Assembly (NCBI RefSeq): GCF_013386825.1
Contig: NZ_JACARC010000027.1
Coordinates: 62,001-126,000 of the forward strand
Origin: Pseudomonas sp. IPO3778
GTDB lineage: Bacteria > Pseudomonadota > Gammaproteobacteria > Pseudomonadales > Pseudomonadaceae
DNA: 64,000 bases
Reading direction: 5' to 3'
Shown here: positions 1 through 7,969 of the stretch, one piece after another
Layout: each line of letters begins with the position of its first letter
Position numbering within the stretch: position 1 is the first letter of the stretch
Program-made: the position numbers and the translations under genes
The notes under the pieces: generated by a model
Database searches by the model: none
What the model was told of the DNA's origin: nothing
The model's input: only the letters and a program-made list of their open reading frames with translations

Positions 1-1234
1 CCGCCTGATGCCCGATGACAAGCGCTTCTACATCAACGACTCCGGCACCGGCAACACCCTGGACCTGAGCCACCCGTGCGTGCTGCAGATGGTCACCGAC
101 TCGTTGCGCTACTGGGCCACCGAGATGCACGTCGACGGTTTTCGCTTCGACCTGGCCACCATTCTCGGCCGCTACCGCGACGGCTTTGACGAGCGCCACA
201 GCTTCCTCGTGGCCTGCCGCCAGGACCCGGTGCTGCGCCAGGTGAAAATGATCGCCGAGCCCTGGGACTGCGGCCCCGGTGGTTATCAGGTGGGCGGTTT
301 CCCGCCGGGCTGGGTGGAATGGAACGACCGCTTCCGCGACACCGTGCGCTCGTTCTGGAAAGGCGATGACGGCCAATTGGCCGACTTCGCCGGGCGCATG
401 ACCGCCTCGGGCGAGATGTTCAACCAGCGTGGCCGTCGCCCCTACAGCTCGGTGAACTTCATCACCGCCCATGACGGTTTTACCCTGCACGACCTGGTGT
501 CCTACAACGACAAGCACAACGAAGCCAACGACGAGAACAACCAGGACGGCAGCAATAACAACCTGTCGTGGAACCATGGCGTTGAAGGCCCCACCGACGA
601 CCCGGAAATCAACGCGCTGCGCCTGCGCCAGATGCGCAATTTCTTCGCCACCCTGCTGCTGGCCCAAGGCACCCCCATGCTGGTGGCCGGTGACGAGTTC
701 GCCCGCACCCAGCACGGCAACAACAACGCCTACTGCCAGGACAGCGAGATCGGCTGGATCAACTGGGACCTGGACGAAGACGGCAAGGCCCTGCTCAAGT
801 TCGTCAAGCGCCTGATCAAGCTGCGCCTGGCGTACCCGATCCTGCGGCGCGGACGCTTCCTGGTGGGCGACTACAACGAAGACATCGGCGTCAAGGACGT
901 CACCTGGCTGGCGCCCAGCGGTGATGAAATGACCACCGAGCAATGGCAAGACAGCCACGGGCGTTGCCTGGGCATGTTGATGGATGGCCGCGCCCAGGAA
1001 ACCGGGATTCGCCGCCCGGGGGCTGACGCCACGTTGTTGCTGGTGGTCAACGCCCACCACGACATGGTCAATTTCCGCCTGCCGCCGGTACCGGACGGTG
1101 GTTTCTGGACCTGCATGCTCGACACCAACCAGCCGTCGGTGCGAGGCCAGGAGCGTTTCGATTTCGATCATGAATACGCCGTCACCGGGCGTTCGCTGTT
1201 GCTGTTTGAATTGCAGCAAGAGGAAGAGGCGTGA
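1..1234 (+). CDS. glgX: Glycogen debranching enzyme GlgX, C-terminal part (5' end outside window)
   Basis: This is an isoamylase-type GH13 enzyme that hydrolyses alpha-1,6 branches of glycogen in the cytoplasm. The reading frame is open to the first base of the window, so roughly the first 290 residues of a protein of about 700 are missing; the first ATG at 8 is internal. The visible part carries the GH13 nucleophile region ([12 protein letters not shown]), the acid/base region ([16 protein letters not shown]), and the [11 protein letters not shown] and [15 protein letters not shown] stretches typical of GlgX, followed by the C-terminal beta domain. It ends one base before the ATG of the next gene, so the two are probably cotranscribed. 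In pseudomonads glgX usually sits in the trehalose/glycogen region, which agrees with glgB, treS and glgE 7 kb downstream. Confidence 0.93.
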   Translation, partial: RLMPDDKRFYINDSGTGNTLDLSHPCVLQMVTDSLRYWATEMHVDGFRFDLATILGRYRDGFDERHSFLVACRQDPVLRQVKMIAEPWDCGPGGYQVGGFPPGWVEWNDRFRDTVRSFWKGDDGQLADFAGRMTASGEMFNQRGRRPYSSVNFITAHDGFTLHDLVSYNDKHNEANDENNQDGSNNNLSWNHGVEGPTDDPEINALRLRQMRNFFATLLLAQGTPMLVAGDEFARTQHGNNNAYCQDSEIGWINWDLDEDGKALLKFVKRLIKLRLAYPILRRGRFLVGDYNEDIGVKDVTWLAPSGDEMTTEQWQDSHGRCLGMLMDGRAQETGIRRPGADATLLLVVNAHHDMVNFRLPPVPDGGFWTCMLDTNQPSVRGQERFDFDHEYAVTGRSLLLFELQQEEEA

Positions 1235-1235
1235 A

Positions 1236-2231
1236 ATGGACTTGCACGATTTTCTGCACCATCACTTGGGTTACCCGGACACACCGGCCCTGGGCCGCGC
1301 GCTGGGCACCCTGGTAGAAAGTGGCCTGGATCAATTGCCCCGGCCGGGCAGCGGCCAGACCCTGCAACGGTTCAGTCGCCTGGCCCAGGTAGGCGGCCAT
1401 GACCTGGGGCTGTGCAAGTTGTTCGAGGGGCATACCGATGCCTTGGCAATCATCGCTGAACTGGACAGCCCGCTCCCGCCTGTTGGCAGCACCTGGGGGA
1501 TGTGGGCCGCCGAGCCGCCCACGGCCAGGGTGCGGGTGCGGCGCGACGGCCAGCGCCTGGTACTGGAAGGCCGCAAGGCCTGGTGTTCCGGTGCGGCGGT
1601 GGTCAGCCATGGTTTGCTGACGGCCTGGGACGACGAGGATCGCCAACAGTTGGTGGCGGTGCCAATGGAACAGCCGGGGGTGACCGTCACCGGTGACGGC
1701 TGGCAGGCAGTGGGGATGGCGGCCACGGGCAGTGTCGAGGTGTTGTTCGACCGTGCCACCGGGCTGGCGGTGGGCGGCCCCGGTGATTATCTGGAACGGG
1801 CCGGTTTCTGGCAGGGCGGGATCGGGATCGCGGCCTGCTGGTACGGCGCCGCACAGCGCCTGGCCGAAGCCCTGCGCGAGCACTGCGCCCGGAGCAAGGA
1901 GCCCCATGCGCTGGCCCATTTGGGCGCGGTCGACAGTGCCCTGCACAGCGCCGCCTGCGTACTGCGCAACAGCGCCGTACACATCGACCGCCAGCCCAAA
2001 GCCAATGCCCAACGCCTGGCGCAACAGGCACGGGCCTGTGTCGAAGACTCGGTGGAGCAAGTGGTGCGCCATGTGGGCCGGGCGCTGGGCGCAGGCCCTT
2101 ACTGCAAGGACCCGCACTTTGCCCAACTGATGGCGGACCTGCCGGTGTACGTCCGTCAAAGCCATGCCGAGCGCGACCTGGCCGCCCTCGGTCAACACGT
2201 CGCCGACACCACAGGGCAGTGGCAACTATGA
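1236..2231 (+). CDS. Acyl-CoA dehydrogenase family protein, short form (331 aa)
   Basis: The protein has the layout of an acyl-CoA dehydrogenase: an N-terminal helical part, a middle beta domain (about residues 85-175, with WGMWAAEPP and a GRKAWCSGA segment) and a C-terminal helical domain. At 331 residues it is shorter than the usual 380-400, and I cannot place the catalytic glutamate with confidence. The start at 1236 lies one base after the glgX stop; the open frame extends further upstream but would overlap glgX. The stop overlaps the ATG of the PIG-L deacetylase gene, so it belongs to a translationally coupled set with a deacetylase, a methyltransferase and a glycosyltransferase. The real substrate is unknown. 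A role in modifying an acyl group on the product of that set is inference. Confidence 0.8.
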   Translation: MDLHDFLHHHLGYPDTPALGRALGTLVESGLDQLPRPGSGQTLQRFSRLAQVGGHDLGLCKLFEGHTDALAIIAELDSPLPPVGSTWGMWAAEPPTARVRVRRDGQRLVLEGRKAWCSGAAVVSHGLLTAWDDEDRQQLVAVPMEQPGVTVTGDGWQAVGMAATGSVEVLFDRATGLAVGGPGDYLERAGFWQGGIGIAACWYGAAQRLAEALREHCARSKEPHALAHLGAVDSALHSAACVLRNSAVHIDRQPKANAQRLAQQARACVEDSVEQVVRHVGRALGAGPYCKDPHFAQLMADLPVYVRQSHAERDLAALGQHVADTTGQWQL

Positions 2232-2986
2232 AAACCAATCCTATCGTCGGCCAGGGCACGCCGTTGCACCTGTGGCAAAGCTCGGCGCACCTGGCCGGGC
2301 TGGCCTGCGTCGATATTGCCGACCTGGTGCCTGAAGGCAGTCGCGCCGTGATCATCGCCCCGCACCCGGACGATGAAGTGCTGGGCTGCGGCGGCCTGCT
2401 GCAAGGGCTTGCCGCCCTCGGCCGGCCCATGCTGTTGATCTCCGTCACTGACGGCAGCGCCAGTCACCCGGGCTCGCAACGCTGGCCGGTGGAACGCCTG
2501 AGTGTGGTGCGGCCGCAGGAGTCGGCCCAGGCGTTGCATCGCCTGGGCTTGCCCTTGCACAGCCTGAAGTGGCTGCGGGCAGGTTTCAGCGACAGCCAGG
2601 TAGCGTCCGGTGAAGACGACCTGAGTCAATTTATCGAGCGCTACCTCAAGCCGGGCGACGTGGTCTTCACCACCTGGCGCGAAGACGGCCATTGCGACCA
2701 CGAAGCCGTAGGCCGCGCCAGTGCCAAGGCGGCCCGGGCCGTGGGTGCGACCTTGCTGGAACTGCCCGTGTGGACCTGGCACTGGGCAACCCCCGAAGAC
2801 AGCCAGGTGCCCTGGCACCGCGCGCGCAAAATCCTCCTGACACCTGAAGCCGTGGCCCGCAAACGCCACGCGATCCACGCATTCGCCAGCCAGTTGGAAG
2901 GTGACCCGCAGATCGGCCTGCCGCCGGTGCTCGCGCCCTATGTGCTGGAGCGTCTGCTACAACCTTTTGAAGTGGTGTTTGTATGA
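2228..2986 (+). CDS. PIG-L family deacetylase (252 aa)
   Basis: PIG-L/LmbE enzymes are zinc-dependent de-N-acetylases of GlcNAc-containing small molecules or glycans. The signature HPDDE is at residues 46-50, supplying the zinc ligands H46 and D49 and the general base D48. A third ligand histidine is visible in the later DHEAVG segment. The ATG at 2228 overlaps the upstream stop as ATGA; a GTG nine bases earlier is possible but less likely. The 3' end overlaps the next ATG in the same way. It is paralogous to the protein at 4427-5188, sharing long identical stretches such as LVPEGSR and the ITDGSASHPGS-type segment. Its neighbours (NodS-like methyltransferase, glycosyltransferase) suggest sequential sugar assembly, deacetylation and methylation; this is inference. 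Confidence 0.9.
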   Translation: MKTNPIVGQGTPLHLWQSSAHLAGLACVDIADLVPEGSRAVIIAPHPDDEVLGCGGLLQGLAALGRPMLLISVTDGSASHPGSQRWPVERLSVVRPQESAQALHRLGLPLHSLKWLRAGFSDSQVASGEDDLSQFIERYLKPGDVVFTTWREDGHCDHEAVGRASAKAARAVGATLLELPVWTWHWATPEDSQVPWHRARKILLTPEAVARKRHAIHAFASQLEGDPQIGLPPVLAPYVLERLLQPFEVVFV

Positions 2987-3582
2987 GTGTCGCCACGCCC
3001 TACTTCGACCAATTGTTTGCGGGTAACGACGATCCCTGGGCCTTTCGCCAACGCTGGTACGAACGGCGCAAGCGCGCGCTGACCCTGGCGCTGCTGACGC
3101 GGCCGCACTACGCCTCGATCTTTGAACCCGGCTGCGCCAACGGTGAGCTGAGCTTCGAACTGGCCCCGCGTTGCGACCGCCTGCTGTGCTGTGACACGGC
3201 GCAGGCAGCCGTCAGCCTGGCGCAGACCCGGCTGGAGCGCTACAGCCACGCCAGGGTGCAACAGAGCCGCTTGCCGGAACAGTGGCCCAGCGAGACGTTC
3301 GAGCTGATTGTGCTCAGCGAGCTGTGCTACTACCTCGACCCGAAGGACTTCGACGGGCTGATTGATCGCGCCCTCGCCTCGCTGACGCCTGACGGACAAC
3401 TCCTCGCCTGCCACTGGCGCCCGCCCATCGAAGGCTGCCCGCAGACGGCGGAACAGGTGCATGCGCGCCTCGGACAACGCCTGGGCATGCCGCCGCTGAT
3501 ACAGCATCACGAAAGCGATTTTCTACTGGACCTGTGGAGCCATGACGGCACCACGGTTGCGACCCTGGAGGGGCTGCGATGA
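2983..3582 (+). CDS. NodS-like SAM-dependent methyltransferase (199 aa)
   Basis: This is a class I Rossmann-fold methyltransferase. The SAM-binding motif I is in FEPGCANGELSFEL (about residues 48-61), preceded by the DPWAFRQRWYERRKR element seen in the NodS family. NodS proteins N-methylate the free amino group left after de-N-acetylation of a chitooligosaccharide; here the gene directly follows a PIG-L deacetylase, so a similar order of reactions is plausible but unproven. The start overlaps the preceding stop by four bases and the stop overlaps the glycosyltransferase start by four bases, indicating translational coupling. Length is normal for the family. Confidence 0.87.
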   Translation: MSVATPYFDQLFAGNDDPWAFRQRWYERRKRALTLALLTRPHYASIFEPGCANGELSFELAPRCDRLLCCDTAQAAVSLAQTRLERYSHARVQQSRLPEQWPSETFELIVLSELCYYLDPKDFDGLIDRALASLTPDGQLLACHWRPPIEGCPQTAEQVHARLGQRLGMPPLIQHHESDFLLDLWSHDGTTVATLEGLR

Positions 3583-4238
3583 TCGGCATCCTGATACCCG
3601 TGCACAACGAAGAAACACTGCTGCCCGAATGCCTGAAAGCCGCGATGGTGGCGGCCAGTCATCCGGGGTTGCTGGGTGAAGAGGTGCAGATTCTGGCGGT
3701 GCTCGACAGTTGCAGCGATCGCAGTGCCGCGATTGCCCGCCAATACCAGGTGCACAGCCTGGAGGTGCAGGCGCGTAACGTGGGGCACGTGCGCGGCGTG
3801 GGCGCGCGGTATTTGTTGAACAACGGCGCGCGCTGGATTTCCTGCACCGACGCCGACAGCCGCGTCGCCCCGGATTGGCTGGTGGCGCAACTGGCCCTGG
3901 GGGTGGACGCGGTGTGTGGCACGGTGACGGTGGACGCCTGGAGCGAAGGCTTCGACCCGGCGGCGCAAATCCGCTATCACCAGGCCTATGAGGCCCGGGA
4001 CGGGCATCGGCATATCCATGGCGCCAACCTCGGCGTGAGCGCGGGTGCCTATGTGCGAGCCGGCGGTTTCGAACCCCTGCCGTGCCATGAAGACGTCGAA
4101 CTGGTGCGCCAACTGGAACGCTGCGGCGCGTCCATTGCCTGGAGCCACTCGCCCCAGGTGATCACCAGCGCCCGCCTGGATTGCCGCGCCCAGGGCGGTT
4201 TTGGTGATTACCTGAAGACCCTGATGCAGGCCCCCTGA
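3579..4238 (+). CDS. Glycosyltransferase family 2 (219 aa)
   Basis: The protein opens with IGILIPVHNEE, the nucleotide-binding start of GT-A family 2 transferases. It has the acidic metal-binding motif in CTDADSRV near residue 90, where the DxD-type residues would hold the divalent metal of a nucleotide sugar. No membrane segments are evident, so it is probably cytoplasmic. It overlaps the methyltransferase stop (ATGA) and closes the four-gene coupled set. A gap of 188 bases, in which I see no gene or clear terminator, separates it from the second PIG-L gene. Donor and acceptor cannot be told from sequence. Confidence 0.87.
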   Translation: MIGILIPVHNEETLLPECLKAAMVAASHPGLLGEEVQILAVLDSCSDRSAAIARQYQVHSLEVQARNVGHVRGVGARYLLNNGARWISCTDADSRVAPDWLVAQLALGVDAVCGTVTVDAWSEGFDPAAQIRYHQAYEARDGHRHIHGANLGVSAGAYVRAGGFEPLPCHEDVELVRQLERCGASIAWSHSPQVITSARLDCRAQGGFGDYLKTLMQAP

Positions 4239-4426
4239 AAAAATAGCGACATTGGACTGTGTAAAAGCGACGATTCGTAACTATCATCTGTACTCCTTGC
4301 ACGGCAATCCAGGGTTGGAACGCCGTCGCGCCGCGAGCGTGCGCTGCATGACGCTCGTGTATCAACAAGAGCCGTCCCGTCAACGGGGTACGGCCAGCAC
4401 CACCGATGAACAAGGACGTGACACTC

Positions 4427-5188
4427 ATGAAACCTGCACCGCTTAATGACAGCCGCCGGGGCCCCGCGCAAATCTGGAACAGCGCCCCGCAACTGGCGCA
4501 AATCCCGGCAATCAATCCCGCCACCCTGGTGCCCGAAGGCAGTCGCGTGGTGGTCATCGCCCCCCATCCCGGCGATGAAGTGATCGCCTGTGGCGGTCTG
4601 CTGCAATTGCTCAGCACCCGTGAATACGCCCTGCAACTGATCTCCATCACCGACGGCAGCGCCAGCCATCCCGGCTCCACCGTGTGGCCGGCCAAACGCC
4701 TGAGCGTGGTGCGCCCCCAGGAAAGTGTCGAGGCCCTGCGCCGCCTGGGCGTGCCCCTGCACAGCCTGAAATGGATTCGCGGCGGCTTTGCCGACAACGC
4801 CCTGGCCGCCCGTGAACAGCAAATGAGCCAGTTCATTGCACGCTACCTGCAAGCGGGCGACGTGGTGTTCACCACCTGGCGCAACGACGGCAACGACGAC
4901 CATGATGCCGTGGGCCGAGCCGCCGCCAAGGCGTGCGCGCTCAAAGGCGTGCCCCTGCACGAACTGCCGATCTGGGCCTGGCACTGGCCCGTGCGCGAGA
5001 CAGTCGCCATCCCCTGGCAGCGCGCACGCAAGGTACGGCTCGACACCTGGAGCGTCGCCCGCAAGCTGCATGCCGCCCATGCCTATGCCAGCCAATTGGC
5101 GGGGGACCCGGAAATCGGCCTGGCGCCGATCCTGGCGCAGGTGCTGCTGGAACGCATGCGTGAACCCTACGAGATTGTGTTTTTGTAG
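4427..5188 (+). CDS. PIG-L family paralogue with altered active site (HPGDE, 253 aa)
   Basis: This is a clear paralogue of the 2228-2986 protein along its whole length. In place of HPDDE it has HPGDE at residues 47-51: the zinc ligands H47 and D50 are kept, but the aspartate known in this family as general base (D15 of MshB) is a glycine. The later DHDAVG histidine is also kept. I chose ATG 4427 because AAGGA lies about ten bases upstream and because the N-terminus then aligns with the paralogue (MKP versus MKT); ATG 4406 has no ribosome binding site. The change suggests either loss of deacetylase activity with retained ligand binding, or a shifted mechanism. A sequencing error is possible but the reading frame is intact. 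Confidence 0.87.
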   Translation: MKPAPLNDSRRGPAQIWNSAPQLAQIPAINPATLVPEGSRVVVIAPHPGDEVIACGGLLQLLSTREYALQLISITDGSASHPGSTVWPAKRLSVVRPQESVEALRRLGVPLHSLKWIRGGFADNALAAREQQMSQFIARYLQAGDVVFTTWRNDGNDDHDAVGRAAAKACALKGVPLHELPIWAWHWPVRETVAIPWQRARKVRLDTWSVARKLHAAHAYASQLAGDPEIGLAPILAQVLLERMREPYEIVFL

Positions 5189-5297
5189 CCCTCACACACT
5201 CGTCCATACCTGTTATTTCTCACAGTAGCGACGCTTCCCGGGCGGCGCTAACGTGAGCGCGTGCGCCTGCCCCGCAGGCGTCCAGGGAGGGCGGACT

Positions 5298-7823
5298 ATG
5301 ACCGCACGGCTTGCAACCCGGATGCACCTGGGAATCGTCTGTTCGGCCTTGCTGGCGGGCTGGCCGCTGGCTGCACTTGCCGATTGCGTGCTGGTACCCA
5401 CCGCCGGCGACGACGCGTTCACTTGCAGCAGTGGCAGCAGTGCAGGCGTCGTCGACACCGCAGGCAACAACACGCTGCTGTTCCCCGCCGCCGGCACGGG
5501 CGTGATCAATGGCAACGTGACGTTCGGGCCCGGCGGTGACCTCGTGACCATGAATTCGGGCACAGTCGATGGCGCGGTGAACATGGGTGACGGCGCCAAC
5601 ATCTTCCAACTGTTCGGCGGCACCGTGACCGGCAGCATCATCCAGGGTGCCGGCAACGGTATCGTGCAAATCAGCCAGGGCAGTGCCGGGGCGGTCATCC
5701 AGGGATTGGGCAACGATAACTTTGCCATGAGCGGCGGCACCATTGCCTCCGTGACCCAGGGCGACGGCGACAATAAAGCGACCCTGAGCACCGGCCGAAT
5801 CGACGGCGACATGACGGCCGGAAATGGCAATAACAAGATCACCATTGCCAACGGCAGCATTGGCGGCAAGATCAGTGTCGGTAACGGTGGCAACGAAATC
5901 ATCGTCAAGGGCGGCGATATCACCGGCGGTGTTCAGGCCGGCAATGGCAATAATCTGTTTACCTGGCAAAACGCCGGACTGATTCACGGCCCCATCGTGA
6001 CAGGCAGCGGTACCGACCGGGCATTCCTGACCGCCCTGACGGAGACGATCATCGCCTCCACGCCCCTGCTGGATGGCGGCCTGGGCAATGACTCGTTGAC
6101 GTTCGACAACACCCGGGCCGCCACGCCGTCGCGCTACGCCCACTGGGAAACCATCACCCTGAACAACACGTCGGTGTTCACCCTGGGCAGTGGCACCTTC
6201 ACCCTCGGCGACGCCGGCACCCACACCGGGACCATGGACATCAATATCGGTACCCTACTGGTCACCCAGGGCAGCATCAGCCCCTTTACCGCCGGCCAGC
6301 TCACCACGGTGAACAACGGCGGGTTGATCGACATGACCAGCGCCAGCACTACCGCCACCGACAGCCTGACCATCAACGGCAACTACACCGGCAACAATGG
6401 ACAATTAGCCCTGCAAAGCGTGCTGGCCGGGGACAACGCGCCCAGCGACAAGCTCGTGGTCAACAAAGGCACGATGCAAGGCAGCACGACGATCAACGTG
6501 ACCAACCTCGCCGGCCCCGGCGCCATGACGGTGCAGAACGGCATCCTGGTGGTCCAGGCGGCCAACGGGGCGACGGCCAGCGACTTGGCCTTCTCGTTGA
6601 GAGGCGGTGCTGTGTCTGCCGGGGCTTACGATTACTACCTGTACAAAGGCGGCGTCACCCCCGGCACAGCGCAAAACTGGTACTTGCGTTCATCCGTCGA
6701 AGCACCGCCCCTTCCCACCCCGGAAGGGCCTGTGGGTATCATTCCACCGGTCCCGCCCGACGGCGGCATCATTCCACCGGTCCCACCCGACGTCGGTATC
6801 TTTCCACCGGTTCCGGCCGACGGAACACCGGGCACGCCAGGCATTTTCCCCGGGGAAGAACCCATTCCCATCTACCGTCCGGAAGTGGCGGACTACTCGG
6901 TGTTGTTCCCCGCCGTGCAGCAGATGGTCCAAGGCATGCTGAGTACCTATCACGAGCGCATGGGTGACCAGGGCCCGCCACAACCGACCGGCGCGGCGCC
7001 TGCCGGCTGGGCCAGGGTATTTGGCAGCAGCACGCGCCAGTCGTTCTCCGGCACCGTCAGCCCGACCCTGGACAGCTCGCTGTCGGGCTTTCAGGTGGGC
7101 ACTGACCTGTACGCCTGGACCTCAGACAACGGCCTGACACAGCGCGTGGGGTTCTTCGTCGGCCACAGCCGCCTGACCGGTAATGTGCAGGGCTTTGCCG
7201 GCGGGTTCCAGAACATCGACACCGGCGACATCACCCTGCGTGCCGACAGCCTGGGCACCTACTGGACACTGATCGGCGCCAACCGTGCCTACCTCGACCT
7301 GGTGCTGATGGGCACCCGGTTCGACGGCCACGACGAATCCCGCCGGGGCATCAAATTGCAAACCAAGGGGCACAACGTGGCGGGCTCGGCGGAGGTCGGC
7401 ATGCCGTTCGCCGTGTCCGAACACTGGGAAGTGGAGCCCCAGGCCCAGGTAATCATTGACCGTAGCTGGCTGGACAGTCAGAACGACGGCATCGCGGATA
7501 TTTCGTTCAAGGCTGACACCGCCGTGACCACTCGCCTCGGTGTGCGTTTGCGGGGCGACTACACGCTCAGCGGGATGCCGGTGCAACCTTATGTGCGGGC
7601 AAATGTGTGGCACGCCGGAAGCGGAACCAACACCGTCAGGTTCGATGATTCGACGGCTATCGATACCGAGCAGCGATCCACCACGATGGAGGTCAGCGCC
7701 GGGGCGACGCTGCAGGTTTCGAAGGCAGTGAAGGTGTATGGGGAGGTGGGGTACAACTGGAGTATGGACGGTAACCCGCTCAATAGCCGGGAAGGCACAC
7801 TGGGGGTAAAGATCGATTTCTAA
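5298..7823 (+). CDS. Autotransporter with beta-helical repeat passenger (841 aa)
   Basis: This is a type Va secreted or surface protein. The start at 5298 has GGGAGGG upstream and gives a signal peptide (hydrophobic LGIVCSALLAGWPLAALA, cleavage near residue 28); an in-frame ATG at 5253 would bury it. Residues about 70-245 contain roughly eight repeats of about 20 residues, each ending in a glycine-rich turn such as GDGAN, GAGNG, GLGND, GDGDN, GNGNN, GNGGN or GSGTD, as expected for rungs of a beta helix. A proline-rich linker (near 472-520) has three IPPVPPDG-like units. The C-terminal 277 residues form a typical autotransporter beta barrel ending in phenylalanine (KIDF). No protease or lipase motif is visible, so adhesion is a guess. 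Confidence 0.9.
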   Translation: MTARLATRMHLGIVCSALLAGWPLAALADCVLVPTAGDDAFTCSSGSSAGVVDTAGNNTLLFPAAGTGVINGNVTFGPGGDLVTMNSGTVDGAVNMGDGANIFQLFGGTVTGSIIQGAGNGIVQISQGSAGAVIQGLGNDNFAMSGGTIASVTQGDGDNKATLSTGRIDGDMTAGNGNNKITIANGSIGGKISVGNGGNEIIVKGGDITGGVQAGNGNNLFTWQNAGLIHGPIVTGSGTDRAFLTALTETIIASTPLLDGGLGNDSLTFDNTRAATPSRYAHWETITLNNTSVFTLGSGTFTLGDAGTHTGTMDINIGTLLVTQGSISPFTAGQLTTVNNGGLIDMTSASTTATDSLTINGNYTGNNGQLALQSVLAGDNAPSDKLVVNKGTMQGSTTINVTNLAGPGAMTVQNGILVVQAANGATASDLAFSLRGGAVSAGAYDYYLYKGGVTPGTAQNWYLRSSVEAPPLPTPEGPVGIIPPVPPDGGIIPPVPPDVGIFPPVPADGTPGTPGIFPGEEPIPIYRPEVADYSVLFPAVQQMVQGMLSTYHERMGDQGPPQPTGAAPAGWARVFGSSTRQSFSGTVSPTLDSSLSGFQVGTDLYAWTSDNGLTQRVGFFVGHSRLTGNVQGFAGGFQNIDTGDITLRADSLGTYWTLIGANRAYLDLVLMGTRFDGHDESRRGIKLQTKGHNVAGSAEVGMPFAVSEHWEVEPQAQVIIDRSWLDSQNDGIADISFKADTAVTTRLGVRLRGDYTLSGMPVQPYVRANVWHAGSGTNTVRFDDSTAIDTEQRSTTMEVSAGATLQVSKAVKVYGEVGYNWSMDGNPLNSREGTLGVKIDF

Positions 7824-7841
7824 ACCACCACGCATCCCCAA

Positions 7842-7948
7842 TGTGGGAACGGGCTTGTGTGGGAGCGGGCGTGCTCGCGAATGCGGTGGGTCAGTCGCCG
7901 AATATGTTGGCTGATACACCGCCTTCGCGAGCAAGCCCGCTCCCACAA
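7842..7948. repeat. REP pair (REPIN), GTGGGAGCGGGC class, with a partial extra copy
   Basis: Two inverted REP units (7858-7880 and 7926-7948) flank a short unrelated spacer; the arms read TGTGGGAGCGGGC...CTCGCGA and its reverse complement. A 14-base partial copy with one change (TGTGGGAACGGGCT) directly precedes the left arm. It sits between the convergent stops of the autotransporter gene and glgB, the usual place for such elements. The same class recurs at 13598 and 19312. Confidence 0.9.
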
Positions 7949-7969
7949 GGGTTCTTCATCGTCCGGGCA

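Noticed and set aside
4252..4446. 64-codon frame in the gap before the second PIG-L gene
   Set aside because: It overlaps the PIG-L start, has no ribosome site and has unremarkable shadow-like composition.
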